A DNA stretch of 64,000 bases from Oxalobacteraceae bacterium (GTDB lineage Bacteria; Pseudomonadota; Gammaproteobacteria; Burkholderiales; Burkholderiaceae_D), in the NCBI GenBank assembly GCA_027490725.1, contig JAIXXN010000078.1, positions 1 to 64,000 of the forward strand, read 5' to 3'. Below are positions 55,119 to 63,723 of this stretch, piece by piece (position 1 is the first letter of the stretch; the number at the start of each line of letters is the position of its first letter). The notes under the pieces were generated by a model. The model was not told the DNA's origin and did not search any database. It worked only from the letters and a program-made list of their open reading frames with translations. Both the position numbers and the translations under genes were made by a program.

Positions 55119-57236
55119 TTAATCATGACGCCGTGCCGACGCTTCGACACGCCGCAAAGCCCCCTCGTTAGCACCACCCTCGACGGCCACCGGCGCTGCC
55201 GTGACCATTGCCGGGGTCGTGCTAACAAACGGGGTAATCCCCAGCGCTACATCGATTTCGCGCGGCGCTATCCAGTAGCCACGGGTAATCACAGCGGCCA
55301 CCTTGCGCAAATCGGCAATGTCTTTGGTCGGATCGCCATCGACCAGCACCAGATCGGCCAGTTTGCCGGCAACGATGCTGCCGCGTTCATGGCTGGTGCC
55401 GGTGTAACGCGCGCCATTGCGGGTAGCCACCTGCAGTGCCTGCGCAGGAGTCAAGCCTGCTTTCACCAGCAACGCCAGTTCGGAGTGCAGCGTAAAGCCG
55501 GGAACATCGTCGGTACCGGCCACGATCGGCACACCGGCGCGGTACATGATGCCGACGAATTCGATCATCTTGGCATACGACTTCTGATAGCGCTTCCAGG
55601 TCGCGTCGCCGTCGATCTTCATACCCCCCACGGCGAAGCCGCGCGCCACATCCGGCGGCATATTGGCGGCGAAGGCGCGATAAGGTTCATTCAAATCACC
55701 GTCGCGCTGCTGCAGGAAGGCGAACGCCGACAGGGTAGGATCGATCGAAATCTGCCGCTTCGCCAGTGCTGCCACAAAGTCCTTGTAAGGCTTGCTGTTG
55801 AAATCCATGTCCGCCACTTTTTCTGCCGGCAGCAGGAACCGGTTCAGATTGCGGGTTTCCGTGTCGGGCTTGACGAGGAAGTTCAGCAGCACCTGATTGA
55901 TGTGCTGGATTTCATCGTAACCGGCATCCAGCGCCTGCTGCGCGCGCAGCCCGGCGGGAATGTGGCCGGACACGCGCATGCCACGGCTATGCGCATACGC
56001 AACCGTGTCTTTCAGGATGTCTTTCGGGAAGGAGTTATAGATCTTCAGCTGCGGATAACCATGCTGGGCATACCAGTCGATGGCGTTTTTGGCCTGCGCC
56101 AGATCCTTGATCACAAAACCGTTGTTGGCACTGAACGGGCTCTCGCCTTCCAGGAAACCGGCCGGTACCACCTGTGGCGCCAGCAGCTTGCCGGCCGCCG
56201 TTTCATCGAGCATGGCCTGCAGTTGCGCGTTGTCGTTGCCCATATCGCGCACACTGGTCACGCCGGTCGACAGATTCAAGGCGCCGGACCAGCGATCCAC
56301 GTGGCCGTGCATATCGAACAGGCCCGGTAATACGATGCGGCCAGCCGCATCGATACTGTTGACGACCTGCTGGGCCGGCGAACCGGCTGGCAGCACGGCG
56401 GTAATCCGGCCGCGCAGCAGATAGATATCGGACGGCGCACCGACCACGGCTTTTTCGCTATCGAAGATGCGCGCATTGCGCACCACTGTCAGCCCTTTGA
56501 GCGGTTGCTGCAGTTTCGCGGCCAGTTGTTCCAGCATGCGGCTTTCGGCCTGCTTCTGGCGTACCGCCAGTTGCGGCGCAGCGCCCTGCCAGCCCTCTTC
56601 CAGAATATTCGCAAAGCCGGGAATGATCACCCCGAACAGGCGCGGTGCGCTGCCGGTGGTCGCCCAGTAAAACGCTGGCGACAGGCCCACCCCGGTTTGC
56701 GCCACCAGCTGCACGTGCTGTTTCGCCCCGCTGGCATTGCTCACTTCCAGCGTATCGAGCACGGTTTGCGACAGCGTACCGGAAGGCAGCAGCGCCAGTT
56801 TGTGGTCCGGCGCCGCAGCGAGCAGGCCGATCGCGGTCGACGCCAGTTCAAACGAACTATTCAACGGCAGATAGGCTGCCGGACCATGCACAGTTTTCTG
56901 GCCCTGTTCGGAAGTCGACTTCCAGCTAGCTTGATCGCCGTTGCGCTCGAAGCGCTCGTCCACCACCGCACCAAAGGTCGAATTACCCTTGACGCTGTAG
57001 TGGCTCATGCTGCCGTCCGGCGTCATGCGGAAATGCTCGGTCAGCTCGGGGCCGCGACCATTGTTCTTGTAGGCGAAGCGCACCCTGGTGCTGCCATCGT
57101 CCAGATGTTCGCTGACCTGCTCGCCGATCTGCTTGTTGTTCTCGGAGATGATCAGGTAGCGGGTGGTACTGGCGGCATGGGCACTGAATGCAGCGGCCAG
57201 CGCCAGTGGCAGAACAGCGAGTCGTTTGAGCAGCAA
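55119..57236 (-). CDS. exported amidohydrolase-family protein
   Basis: This 705-residue protein has a signal peptide (KRLAVLPLALAAAFSAHA), an N-terminal ~250-residue beta-rich domain I cannot name, and a metal-dependent amidohydrolase domain. The metal site HGH is in DMHGHVDRW, later histidines are in SGHIPAG and IQHINQ, and the catalytic aspartate is in AGTDDVPG. The end (GSIVAGKLADLVLVDGDP) is typical of the imidazolonepropionase-like branch. TTG at 57236 has AAGGAG 6 bases upstream. Substrate unknown; peptidase or amide hydrolase activity is likely. It follows moeB by 10 bases. Confidence 0.85.
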   Translation of the reverse strand: MLLKRLAVLPLALAAAFSAHAASTTRYLIISENNKQIGEQVSEHLDDGSTRVRFAYKNNGRGPELTEHFRMTPDGSMSHYSVKGNSTFGAVVDERFERNGDQASWKSTSEQGQKTVHGPAAYLPLNSSFELASTAIGLLAAAPDHKLALLPSGTLSQTVLDTLEVSNASGAKQHVQLVAQTGVGLSPAFYWATTGSAPRLFGVIIPGFANILEEGWQGAAPQLAVRQKQAESRMLEQLAAKLQQPLKGLTVVRNARIFDSEKAVVGAPSDIYLLRGRITAVLPAGSPAQQVVNSIDAAGRIVLPGLFDMHGHVDRWSGALNLSTGVTSVRDMGNDNAQLQAMLDETAAGKLLAPQVVPAGFLEGESPFSANNGFVIKDLAQAKNAIDWYAQHGYPQLKIYNSFPKDILKDTVAYAHSRGMRVSGHIPAGLRAQQALDAGYDEIQHINQVLLNFLVKPDTETRNLNRFLLPAEKVADMDFNSKPYKDFVAALAKRQISIDPTLSAFAFLQQRDGDLNEPYRAFAANMPPDVARGFAVGGMKIDGDATWKRYQKSYAKMIEFVGIMYRAGVPIVAGTDDVPGFTLHSELALLVKAGLTPAQALQVATRNGARYTGTSHERGSIVAGKLADLVLVDGDPTKDIADLRKVAAVITRGYWIAPREIDVALGITPFVSTTPAMVTAAPVAVEGGANEGALRRVEASARRHD

Positions 57237-57246
57237 GGCAGTCTCC

Positions 57247-58008
57247 TTAAGTGGTTGAACTCTGATTGGCACACACCGGACAGGCGTCGTTGCGCCCGAC
57301 CTTGATACTGGTCCATTCCATCGACAGGCCATCGAGCATCAGCAGCCGGCCGGCCAGCGAGGTCCCGACCTGCATCAGCAGCTTGAGCGCTTCGGCGGCC
57401 TGCATGGCCCCCACCACACCGACCAGCGGCGCAAACACGCCCATGGTGGAACAGGCCACGTCTTCGAAATGCTGGTCCTGCGGGAACAGGCAGGAGTAAC
57501 AGGGCTGGCTGCCGCTGCGCGGATCGAACACGCTGATCTGGCCATCGAAGCGGATCACCGCGCCCGACACCAGCGGCTTCGCCAACGCCACACAGGCGCG
57601 GTTGACGGCATGCCGGGTCGCGAAGTTATCGGTGCAGTCGAGCACCACGTCGGCCTCTGCCACCAGCGCATGCAGACGCGCTTCATCGGCGCGCTGGTTG
57701 AGGGCAATCACGCGTATTTCGGGGTTGATCTGGCCCAGCGTGATCTGCGCCGATGCCGCCTTGGGCTGGCCGATCCGCTCGGTAGTATGGGCGATCTGGC
57801 GCTGCAGATTGGTCAGGTCGACCGTATCGTTATCGACCAGCGTGATCTGGCCGACACCTGCCGAGGCCAGATACATGGCGGCCGGCGAGCCCAGACCACC
57901 GGCGCCGATCACCAGCGCGCGTGCTGCCAGCAAGCGCTGCTGCCCCTCGATGCCGATCTGGTCGAGCAGGATATGGCGCGAATAGCGCAGCAGCTGCTGG
58001 TCGTTCAT
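57247..58008 (-). CDS. moeB: HesA/MoeB/ThiF-family adenylyltransferase
   Basis: The 253-residue enzyme adenylates the C-terminus of a MoaD- or ThiS-like sulfur carrier. It has ATP-binding GAGGLGSP, the DNDTVDLTNLQRQ region, DCTDNFATRHAVN and four zinc cysteines (CYSC, CPVC). Sequence alone does not separate MoeB from ThiF, so the symbol is provisional. No moaD, thiS or other cofactor gene is close. Its start overlaps the ctpA stop (ATGA). Confidence 0.88.
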   Translation of the reverse strand: MNDQQLLRYSRHILLDQIGIEGQQRLLAARALVIGAGGLGSPAAMYLASAGVGQITLVDNDTVDLTNLQRQIAHTTERIGQPKAASAQITLGQINPEIRVIALNQRADEARLHALVAEADVVLDCTDNFATRHAVNRACVALAKPLVSGAVIRFDGQISVFDPRSGSQPCYSCLFPQDQHFEDVACSTMGVFAPLVGVVGAMQAAEALKLLMQVGTSLAGRLLMLDGLSMEWTSIKVGRNDACPVCANQSSTT

Positions 58009-59453
58009 GGCCGTGGCGCGGCGCCTGTCGCTGCTGGCGGGGCCGGGCTGTCCGATTTCGACAGTTGCACCGGCAGTCCTTTGAAGTGACGCAGGGCTTG
58101 CTGCAGCTGGAAGTCATCCTTCGAGCCGAATTCCAGCGGCTTGGATTTTTTCGCCAGCGCCGCCGCCCGCAACTCCTCTTCCAGCTCGTCGCGCTGCGGG
58201 CCAGCCGCTTTGCTCGCCGCGCCGGCGCCATCGGTGTCGTTATTCAGGTGCTTCTGCAGATCGGCTTCGCGTACCCGCAAGCCTTTCATCGCATCGCCTT
58301 CGGCGCTTTCATCGACCAGCAGATCGGGCACAATGCCGCGCGCCTGAATCGAGCGGTTCAGCGGCGTGTAGTAACGCGCCGTCGTCAGTTTAACGGCGGT
58401 ATCGGCGGTCAGCTGGCGCAGCGTCTGCACCGAACCCTTGCCGAAGGTCTGCGAGCCCATGATGATGGCGCGCTTGTAATCCTGCAGCGCACCGGCGACG
58501 ATCTCCGAGGCCGACGCCGAACCTTCGTTCACCAGCACCACCATCGGCACGCTCTTCAACGCAGCAGGCAGCTTGGCCAGCGGGTCGCTCTTACTGCTCA
58601 TGCTGTAGTACTCGCTGCGCGCATAGAAGGTCTGCTTCGAGTCTGCCAGCTGGCCATTGGTCGACACCACCACCGCGTCTTTCGGCAGGAAGGCGGCCGA
58701 GACGCCGATCGCACCCGGCACCACACCACCGGGGTCGTTGCGCAGATCGAGCACTAGCCCTTTCAGATGCGGGTCCTGCGCATACAGGGCGGCCAGCTTT
58801 TTGGCCATGTCTTCCACGGTCGGCTCCTGGAACTGCGAAATGCGCAGCCACGCGTAGCCCGGCTCGATCATCTTCGCTTTCACGCTCTGCACACGGATTT
58901 CTTCGCGCACAATGGTCAGCACCAGCGGCTTATCGAGTTCCTTGCGGCTGATGGTCACCACCACCTTCGAGCGTGGCTCGCCGCGCATTTTCTTCACGCT
59001 CTCGTCCAGCGAGAGCCCTTTGATCGGGGTGCTGTCGATGCGGGTAATCAGGTCACCAGCCTTGATACCGGCTTTGAACGCTGGCGTATCCTCGATCGGC
59101 GAAACCACCTTCAGATAGCCATCTTCCATGCCGACTTCGATGCCGATGCCGACAAACTTGCCTTCCACGGTTTCGCGCATTTCCGCGAAAGCCTTCTTGT
59201 CCAGATAGATGGAATGGGGATCGAGCGAGGCCACCATGCCGGAAATGGCTTCCGTGATGAGCTTTTTGTCATCGACTGGCTCGACGTAATCGCTCTTGAT
59301 CAGACCGAACACATCCGACAACTGGCGCAGTTCTTCCAGCGGCAGCGGGGTAGCCGCCATTTTTTGCGCGATGGCGGGATACTGCAGCGAGATGGCGACA
59401 CCAGCCACCATCCCCAGTCCTACCAGGACCATGCTCTTGACTTTGTTGCCCAT
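58005..59453 (-). CDS. ctpA: carboxy-terminal processing protease (S41A)
   Basis: This 482-residue periplasmic protease has an N-terminal signal anchor (SMVLVGLGMVAGVAISL), a PDZ domain (GIGIEVGMEDGYLKVVSPIEDTPAFKAGIKAGDLI begins it) and the S41 catalytic core: serine in GSASASEIVAG and lysine in QTFGKGSVQTL. The C-terminus is charged and Pro/Ala-rich. Family members trim peptidoglycan hydrolases or periplasmic proteins. It sits 14 bases after envC, an association common in proteobacteria. Confidence 0.94.
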   Translation of the reverse strand: MGNKVKSMVLVGLGMVAGVAISLQYPAIAQKMAATPLPLEELRQLSDVFGLIKSDYVEPVDDKKLITEAISGMVASLDPHSIYLDKKAFAEMRETVEGKFVGIGIEVGMEDGYLKVVSPIEDTPAFKAGIKAGDLITRIDSTPIKGLSLDESVKKMRGEPRSKVVVTISRKELDKPLVLTIVREEIRVQSVKAKMIEPGYAWLRISQFQEPTVEDMAKKLAALYAQDPHLKGLVLDLRNDPGGVVPGAIGVSAAFLPKDAVVVSTNGQLADSKQTFYARSEYYSMSSKSDPLAKLPAALKSVPMVVLVNEGSASASEIVAGALQDYKRAIIMGSQTFGKGSVQTLRQLTADTAVKLTTARYYTPLNRSIQARGIVPDLLVDESAEGDAMKGLRVREADLQKHLNNDTDGAGAASKAAGPQRDELEEELRAAALAKKSKPLEFGSKDDFQLQQALRHFKGLPVQLSKSDSPAPPAATGAAPRP

Positions 59454-59467
59454 TTTCCCCGCGAACC

Positions 59468-60967
59468 TTAAAACTTGATCCAGCTAGCCGGATCGAATGC
59501 TGCGCCCTGATGACGTAGCTCGAAGTATAGTCCCGATTCTTCCTGCCCGCCGCTGTTACCGGCACTGGCGATGGCATCGCCCGGTTTGACGAGTTCACCG
59601 ATGCGTTTCAGCAGCGTCTCGTTATTGCCGTAAATGCTCATGTACTGGCCACCATGATCGACAATGATCAGGTTACCAAAGCCGCGCAGCCAGTCCGAGA
59701 ACACCACCCGGCCGGCCGCCACGGCGCGTACTTCCGAGCCTTCGCTGGCGCGGATGAATACCCCTTTCCAGCTCGGGCCGTCGCCCCGTTTGCTGCCGAA
59801 GCGGGCCGCCAGCTTGCCATTCACAGGCGCACGCAACTGCCCCTTCAGACTGGCGAAAGCACCGGCCGGCGCGGCCGGTGCCAGCGCGATATCGGCCGGA
59901 CGGGCCGCGGCTTCCTCGCGTAGCGGCTTCACCACTTCCACCGGTTTCTGCTGCACCAGCTTCGGCTCCTCGGCCGGTTTGCTGGCCGCTTTGCCGCCAT
60001 TCGCGCGCGCCAGGCGCTGCCGCTCGACCTCCGCCGCCGCAGCCGCTCTGGCCTGCGCCCGCGCTTCCGCCTCGGCCTTCGCTTTCGCTTCGGCGCGCGC
60101 TGCGGCTAATTGTTCCTGACGTTTTTTCTCGGCCGCCGCCGCAATTGCCTGTTCCTGAATCAGCTTGTTCAGCTTATCCACCAGCCCGGCCATGCGCTGT
60201 TCATCGCGTTCCAGATTGCCCGCTTCCTTGCGCTGCGAAACCAGTTTTTTCGACAGATTCGCCAGCAAGGTGGCGCGGCGGCTTTTTTCCTGCTCCAGCC
60301 GCTGCTTCTGCTGAATCTGTTCCTGGGCGATTTCCTGCAATTCCTCTTTGGCGTTTTCGGCGTCCGCCTGATTGGTTTCCACCGCCTTCAGGTTGGCGCG
60401 CAGCGCGTCCAGCAGACGCGCCTGCGCCTGCGAGACATATGCCATCAGCTGCAGATCGCGGTTAATGCGGTTCGGGTTATCGCCGGACAGCAGCAATTTG
60501 ATGCGATCTTCATTCCCCGCCACATATTGCTCGCGCAGCAAACGGGCCAGTTGCTGCTTCTGCTGAGCCACCACTTGCGCCAGACGCTCGTGTTCGCCAG
60601 ACAGCTGCTGCAGCCGCACATTGGTCGCATCCTGCTCCTGCGCCAGTTCGCGCAGTGCACGGTTGGCCTCGGAAATGGCCTGCTCTGATTCGGCCAGTGT
60701 GTCGGCCGCATCGTCCTTGGCACTCTCGGTCTTGCTGATGTCTTTCTTGAGCGCACTGAGCTTTTGCTGCAAGCCGGCGCGCTCGGCTTCGGCCGCCGCT
60801 TTCTGCTTGCTGCGCTCAGTGGCCTTGCCAAACACGGCAGCCTGCGCCGCTGGCATGGTCAGCGACAGCAGCAGCGGCAGGAGCAGTGGCAGAAAGCGTG
60901 GCAAAAGGCGTGGCAACACAGCGCGTTGCAGCCCGGCGCGCCAGCGTGGAATCACGGAATGAGACAA
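59468..60967 (-). CDS. envC: EnvC-type murein hydrolase activator
   Basis: This 499-residue protein has a signal peptide with a Leu/Pro-rich core, two long coiled-coil blocks (residues ~45-270, rich in Gln/Glu/Ala), an Ala-rich linker, and a C-terminal LytM domain. The LytM domain lacks the zinc ligands of true M23 peptidases: SWKGVFIRASEG has no H-x3-D and ESGLYFELRH replaces HLHFE. That degenerate pattern is what EnvC uses to activate amidases at division. The start is TTG at 60967, with AAGG about 8 bases upstream, immediately after the gpmA stop. Confidence 0.9.
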   Translation of the reverse strand: MSHSVIPRWRAGLQRAVLPRLLPRFLPLLLPLLLSLTMPAAQAAVFGKATERSKQKAAAEAERAGLQQKLSALKKDISKTESAKDDAADTLAESEQAISEANRALRELAQEQDATNVRLQQLSGEHERLAQVVAQQKQQLARLLREQYVAGNEDRIKLLLSGDNPNRINRDLQLMAYVSQAQARLLDALRANLKAVETNQADAENAKEELQEIAQEQIQQKQRLEQEKSRRATLLANLSKKLVSQRKEAGNLERDEQRMAGLVDKLNKLIQEQAIAAAAEKKRQEQLAAARAEAKAKAEAEARAQARAAAAAEVERQRLARANGGKAASKPAEEPKLVQQKPVEVVKPLREEAAARPADIALAPAAPAGAFASLKGQLRAPVNGKLAARFGSKRGDGPSWKGVFIRASEGSEVRAVAAGRVVFSDWLRGFGNLIIVDHGGQYMSIYGNNETLLKRIGELVKPGDAIASAGNSGGQEESGLYFELRHQGAAFDPASWIKF

Positions 60968-61714
60968 CTACTTAGCCTTACCCTGATTGGCTACGGCTGC
61001 CTGAGCGGCGGCGATAGCGTCGGCGTCACCGAGGTAGTAGTGACGGATCGGTTTCAGGTTTTCATCGAGTTCGTAGACCAGCGGCTGGCCGTTCGGGATA
61101 TTCAGGCCGACGATGGCGTCATCGCTGATACCGTCCAGCATCTTGATCAGGGCGCGCAGGCTGTTGCCGTGGGCCGAGATGATGATCTTCTTGCCAGCGC
61201 GGATAGCCGGGGCAATTTCCTCATCCCACACCGGCATCACGCGTGCCACGGTGTCTTTCAGGCATTCGGTGAGGGGAATCTGCGCCTGGCTCAGACCGGC
61301 GTAACGGGGATCGTTGTAAGAAGCACGCTCATCGCTCGCTTCCAGTGCTGGCGGCGGGGTATCGTAGCTGCGGCGCCATACCAGCACCTGCTCGTCGCCG
61401 TATTTGGCAGCGGTTTCGCCCTTGTCCAGACCTTGCAGGGCGCCATAGTGACGCTCGTTCAGACGCCAGTCGTTCTTGATCGGCAGATACATCATGTCCA
61501 TCTCGTCGAGCGCCAGCCACAAAGTACGCACGGCACGCTTGAGCACCGAGGTGTAGGCCAGATCGAAGCTGTAACCGGACTCCTTCAGGACTTTACCGGC
61601 CGCTTTGGCTTCGCTCACGCCTTTTTCAGTCAGATCAACGTCGGTCCAGCCGGTGAAACGATTCGAGAGGTTCCAGGTGGACTCGCCATGGCGCATGAAT
61701 ACGATTTTATACAT
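60968..61714 (-). CDS. gpmA: 2,3-bisphosphoglycerate-dependent phosphoglycerate mutase
   Basis: The 248-residue glycolytic enzyme interconverts 3- and 2-phosphoglycerate. The phospho-histidine motif FMRHGESTWN, ERHYGALQGLDK (with the catalytic glutamate) and the second histidine in SAHGNSLRAL are present. ATG 61714 is the family start; the frame opens 51 bases earlier. It heads the gpmA-envC-ctpA-moeB-amidohydrolase run and is divergent from the rhodanese gene. Confidence 0.97.
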   Translation of the reverse strand: MYKIVFMRHGESTWNLSNRFTGWTDVDLTEKGVSEAKAAGKVLKESGYSFDLAYTSVLKRAVRTLWLALDEMDMMYLPIKNDWRLNERHYGALQGLDKGETAAKYGDEQVLVWRRSYDTPPPALEASDERASYNDPRYAGLSQAQIPLTECLKDTVARVMPVWDEEIAPAIRAGKKIIISAHGNSLRALIKMLDGISDDAIVGLNIPNGQPLVYELDENLKPIRHYYLGDADAIAAAQAAVANQGKAK

Positions 61715-61822
61715 GAGAACTATCTTCAAAAAAAGTGTGAACGGGACGGAATACCAGTACGGCAAGAACTCTTCCAGCTTCTATTTTATAATGCGCGGAT
61801 TAAGTTAAACCATTGGATCCCT

Positions 61823-62224
61823 GTGAAATTCTTCATTGATAATATTTTCGTCATCGGCATCGTGGCACTTTCGGGCGGCGCGCTGCTCTGGCCAGTGCTG
61901 ACCCAGCGCGGTAAACGTGCCACTGCCCACGAAGTTACGGTCTTGATTAATGGCGGCAAAGCCACCATTGTTGATGTACGTGACGCAACGGAATTTGCCA
62001 CTGGTCACTTGCCAAACGCTAAGAACATCCCGCTGGCCGAGCTCGACAGCCGTCTGGGCGAGCTGGAAAAAGCCAAGAGCAAGTGTGTGATTCTGGTCTG
62101 CCAGAGCGGTGCGCGGGCCTCATCGGCCGCCGCCAAACTGGCCAAAGCCGGCTTCAACGACGTCGTCAATCTGGACGGTGGCGTTGCCGCATGGCAAAAA
62201 GCTAGCTTGCCGCTGGTTAAATAA
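61823..62224 (+). CDS. rhodanese-domain protein with N-terminal membrane anchor
   Basis: The 133-residue product has one N-terminal membrane helix (FIDNIFVIGIVALSGGALLWP) and a single rhodanese domain with the active cysteine in LVCQSGARAS. DVRDATEFATGHLPNAKNIPL is the typical N-terminal part. It may transfer sulfane sulfur near the membrane. The start is GTG at 61823 with GGA 7 bases upstream; the much longer frame runs through gpmA and is spurious. It lies 13 bases before grxC. Confidence 0.9.
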   Translation: MKFFIDNIFVIGIVALSGGALLWPVLTQRGKRATAHEVTVLINGGKATIVDVRDATEFATGHLPNAKNIPLAELDSRLGELEKAKSKCVILVCQSGARASSAAAKLAKAGFNDVVNLDGGVAAWQKASLPLVK

Positions 62225-62237
62225 AGGAAGGAATGCT

Positions 62238-62498
62238 ATGACTGCTCGGGTAATCATGTACACCACCGCCGTCTGCCCCTACTGCGTACGGGCCGAGCGC
62301 CTGCTGGAAGCCAAGGGCGTGACCGCGCTGGAAAAAATCCGCGTCGATCTGGATCCGGAACAGCGCATGGCCATGATGGAAAAGACTGGCCGTCGTACGG
62401 TGCCGCAGATTTACATCGGCGACACCCATGTGGGCGGTTTCGACGATCTGTATGCGCTTGATCAGGCAGGGGGGCTGCTCCCCTTGTTAAATGGCTAA
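62238..62498 (+). CDS. grxC: glutaredoxin 3
   Basis: This 86-residue cytoplasmic thiol oxidoreductase has the dithiol active site CPYC (in TTAVCPYCVRAERLL), the TVPQIYIGDTHVGGFDDL substrate-binding segment and the normal length of GrxC. ATG 62238 follows AAGGAAGG. It belongs with the rhodanese gene upstream and secB downstream. Confidence 0.96.
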   Translation: MTARVIMYTTAVCPYCVRAERLLEAKGVTALEKIRVDLDPEQRMAMMEKTGRRTVPQIYIGDTHVGGFDDLYALDQAGGLLPLLNG

Positions 62499-62534
62499 GC
62501 GCCACCAAATACAACGTCGGCGTGGCTGAAATGC

Positions 62535-62562
62535 TTTGAAATCATAATGATTTTGATACAAT
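62535..62562 (+). promoter_or_regulatory. secB promoter with a central palindrome
   Basis: A strong -10 TACAAT (62557-62562) and a -35 TTGAAA (62536-62541) lie 15 bases apart, or TTTGAA 16 bases. Overlapping the -35 and spacer is a perfect 7-1-7 palindrome with arms AAATCAT and ATGATTT (62539-62553). A bound protein there would block the promoter. Confidence 0.55.
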
Positions 62563-62649
62563 TGCCTTCGCGTTTGGATGGCAAGTTCACCAAGCACACC
62601 TTCATAGAGCGGCGCGAGCCGCTCGTTTTCACTATAACGAAAGCGTTCC

Positions 62650-63135
62650 ATGTCTGACGAAACTCCACAACCAGTATTCCAAATCCAACGCGTCTACCTG
62701 AAGGACATGTCGCTGGAACAACCGAATTCCCCAGCGATCTTCCTGGAACAGGAAGCCCCGACCATCGAAGTAGCTCTGGACGTGGGCGCTACCCCGCTGG
62801 CTGAAGGCGTATTCGAGTCGACCGTCACCATCACCGTGACCGCCAAAGTCAAAGACAAAGTCGCTTTCCTGGTAGAAGGCAAGCAAGCCGGTATCTTCGA
62901 AGCACGCAACATCCCTGCTGAACAGCTGGATCCGCTGCTGGGCATCGGTTGCCCGAACATCGTCTACCCTTACCTGCGTGCCAACATCGCTGACGTGATC
63001 ACCCGTGCCGGTTTCCCACCAGTACATCTGGCCGAGATCAACTTCGAAGTGTTCTACCAGCAACGTCTGCAAGCAATGGCTGAAGCCGCTGCTGCTGCAC
63101 CTGCTGCTGCCGCTGACGGCGCCACCACCCACTAA
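62650..63135 (+). CDS. secB: protein-export chaperone SecB
   Basis: This 161-residue cytoplasmic tetrameric chaperone keeps preproteins unfolded for SecA. FQIQRVYLKDMSLEQPNSP near the N-terminus, CPNIVYPYLRANIADVI and GFPPVHLAEINFEVFY are hallmark segments. The C-terminus is an Ala-rich tail. Its own promoter lies at 62535-62562. Confidence 0.97.
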   Translation: MSDETPQPVFQIQRVYLKDMSLEQPNSPAIFLEQEAPTIEVALDVGATPLAEGVFESTVTITVTAKVKDKVAFLVEGKQAGIFEARNIPAEQLDPLLGIGCPNIVYPYLRANIADVITRAGFPPVHLAEINFEVFYQQRLQAMAEAAAAAPAAAADGATTH

Positions 63136-63160
63136 GTTAGCCTTAGTTGCGCTGGTTCCT

Positions 63161-63194
63161 GCTGCCGGACGCCCGTCCGGCAGCTGTTGTTCCC
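63161..63194 (+). terminator. terminator-like hairpin after secB
   Basis: GCTGCCGGAC (63161-63170) and GTCCGGCAGC (63175-63184) form a perfect 10-bp stem with a GCCC tetraloop, followed by the moderately T-rich TGTTGTTCCC. It starts 25 bases after the secB stop. Confidence 0.65.
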
Positions 63195-63237
63195 GATTCT
63201 GCCGTCCTCGCGCTATGCGCTCCTTCCTCTTACGTCC

Positions 63238-63681
63238 ATGAAACTGCTCCGTAATCTGCTCAGTCTGTCCCTGATGCTGGCCGCCAGTAGCAGCCAGGCG
63301 TTCGACTTTAAAAGCGTGGGCGCCGCCCCGGTGATCCTGTACGACGCGCCCTCGACCAAGGGCGGCAAACTGTATGTGATACCGCGCGGTGCACCGCTGG
63401 AAGTGGTGCTGGCCTACGGCGACTGGCTCAAAGTGCGCGATGTAGGCGGCGAACTGGCCTGGACCGAAGCCAAAGGCCTGAGCGCCAAACACAATGTCAT
63501 CGTGCGGGTCGCCAGCGCCAAAGTGCGCAGCAGCGCCGACGACACAGCCGCCCCGGTGTTTAGCGCCGACAAAGGCGTGCTCATGGAAGTGGCCGAGCCG
63601 GCCGCGAATGGCTGGCTCAAAGTGCGCCATAAGGACGGCCTGAGCGGTTACGTCAAGAGCTCCGAGGTCTGGGGCATATAA
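63238..63681 (+). CDS. exported SH3-domain protein
   Basis: The 147-residue product has a signal peptide (LLRNLLSLSLMLAASSSQA) followed by two bacterial SH3-like repeats (VILYDAPSTKGGKLYVI and AKVRSSADDTAAPVFSADKG, each ending in a WLKVR motif). It probably binds peptidoglycan or another envelope component; no catalytic domain is present. ATG 63238 is preferred over the frame opening at 63187 because the signal peptide starts there. gpsA begins 42 bases later. Confidence 0.85.
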   Translation: MKLLRNLLSLSLMLAASSSQAFDFKSVGAAPVILYDAPSTKGGKLYVIPRGAPLEVVLAYGDWLKVRDVGGELAWTEAKGLSAKHNVIVRVASAKVRSSADDTAAPVFSADKGVLMEVAEPAANGWLKVRHKDGLSGYVKSSEVWGI

Positions 63682-63723
63682 TGTTGCCGCGGCGCGTGTG
63701 CGCCGTCTGGCCAACGAGGTGGT

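Noticed and set aside
60764..61822. 353-codon extension of the rhodanese protein
   Set aside because: It runs antisense through gpmA and envC; the membrane anchor and rhodanese domain begin at GTG 61823.
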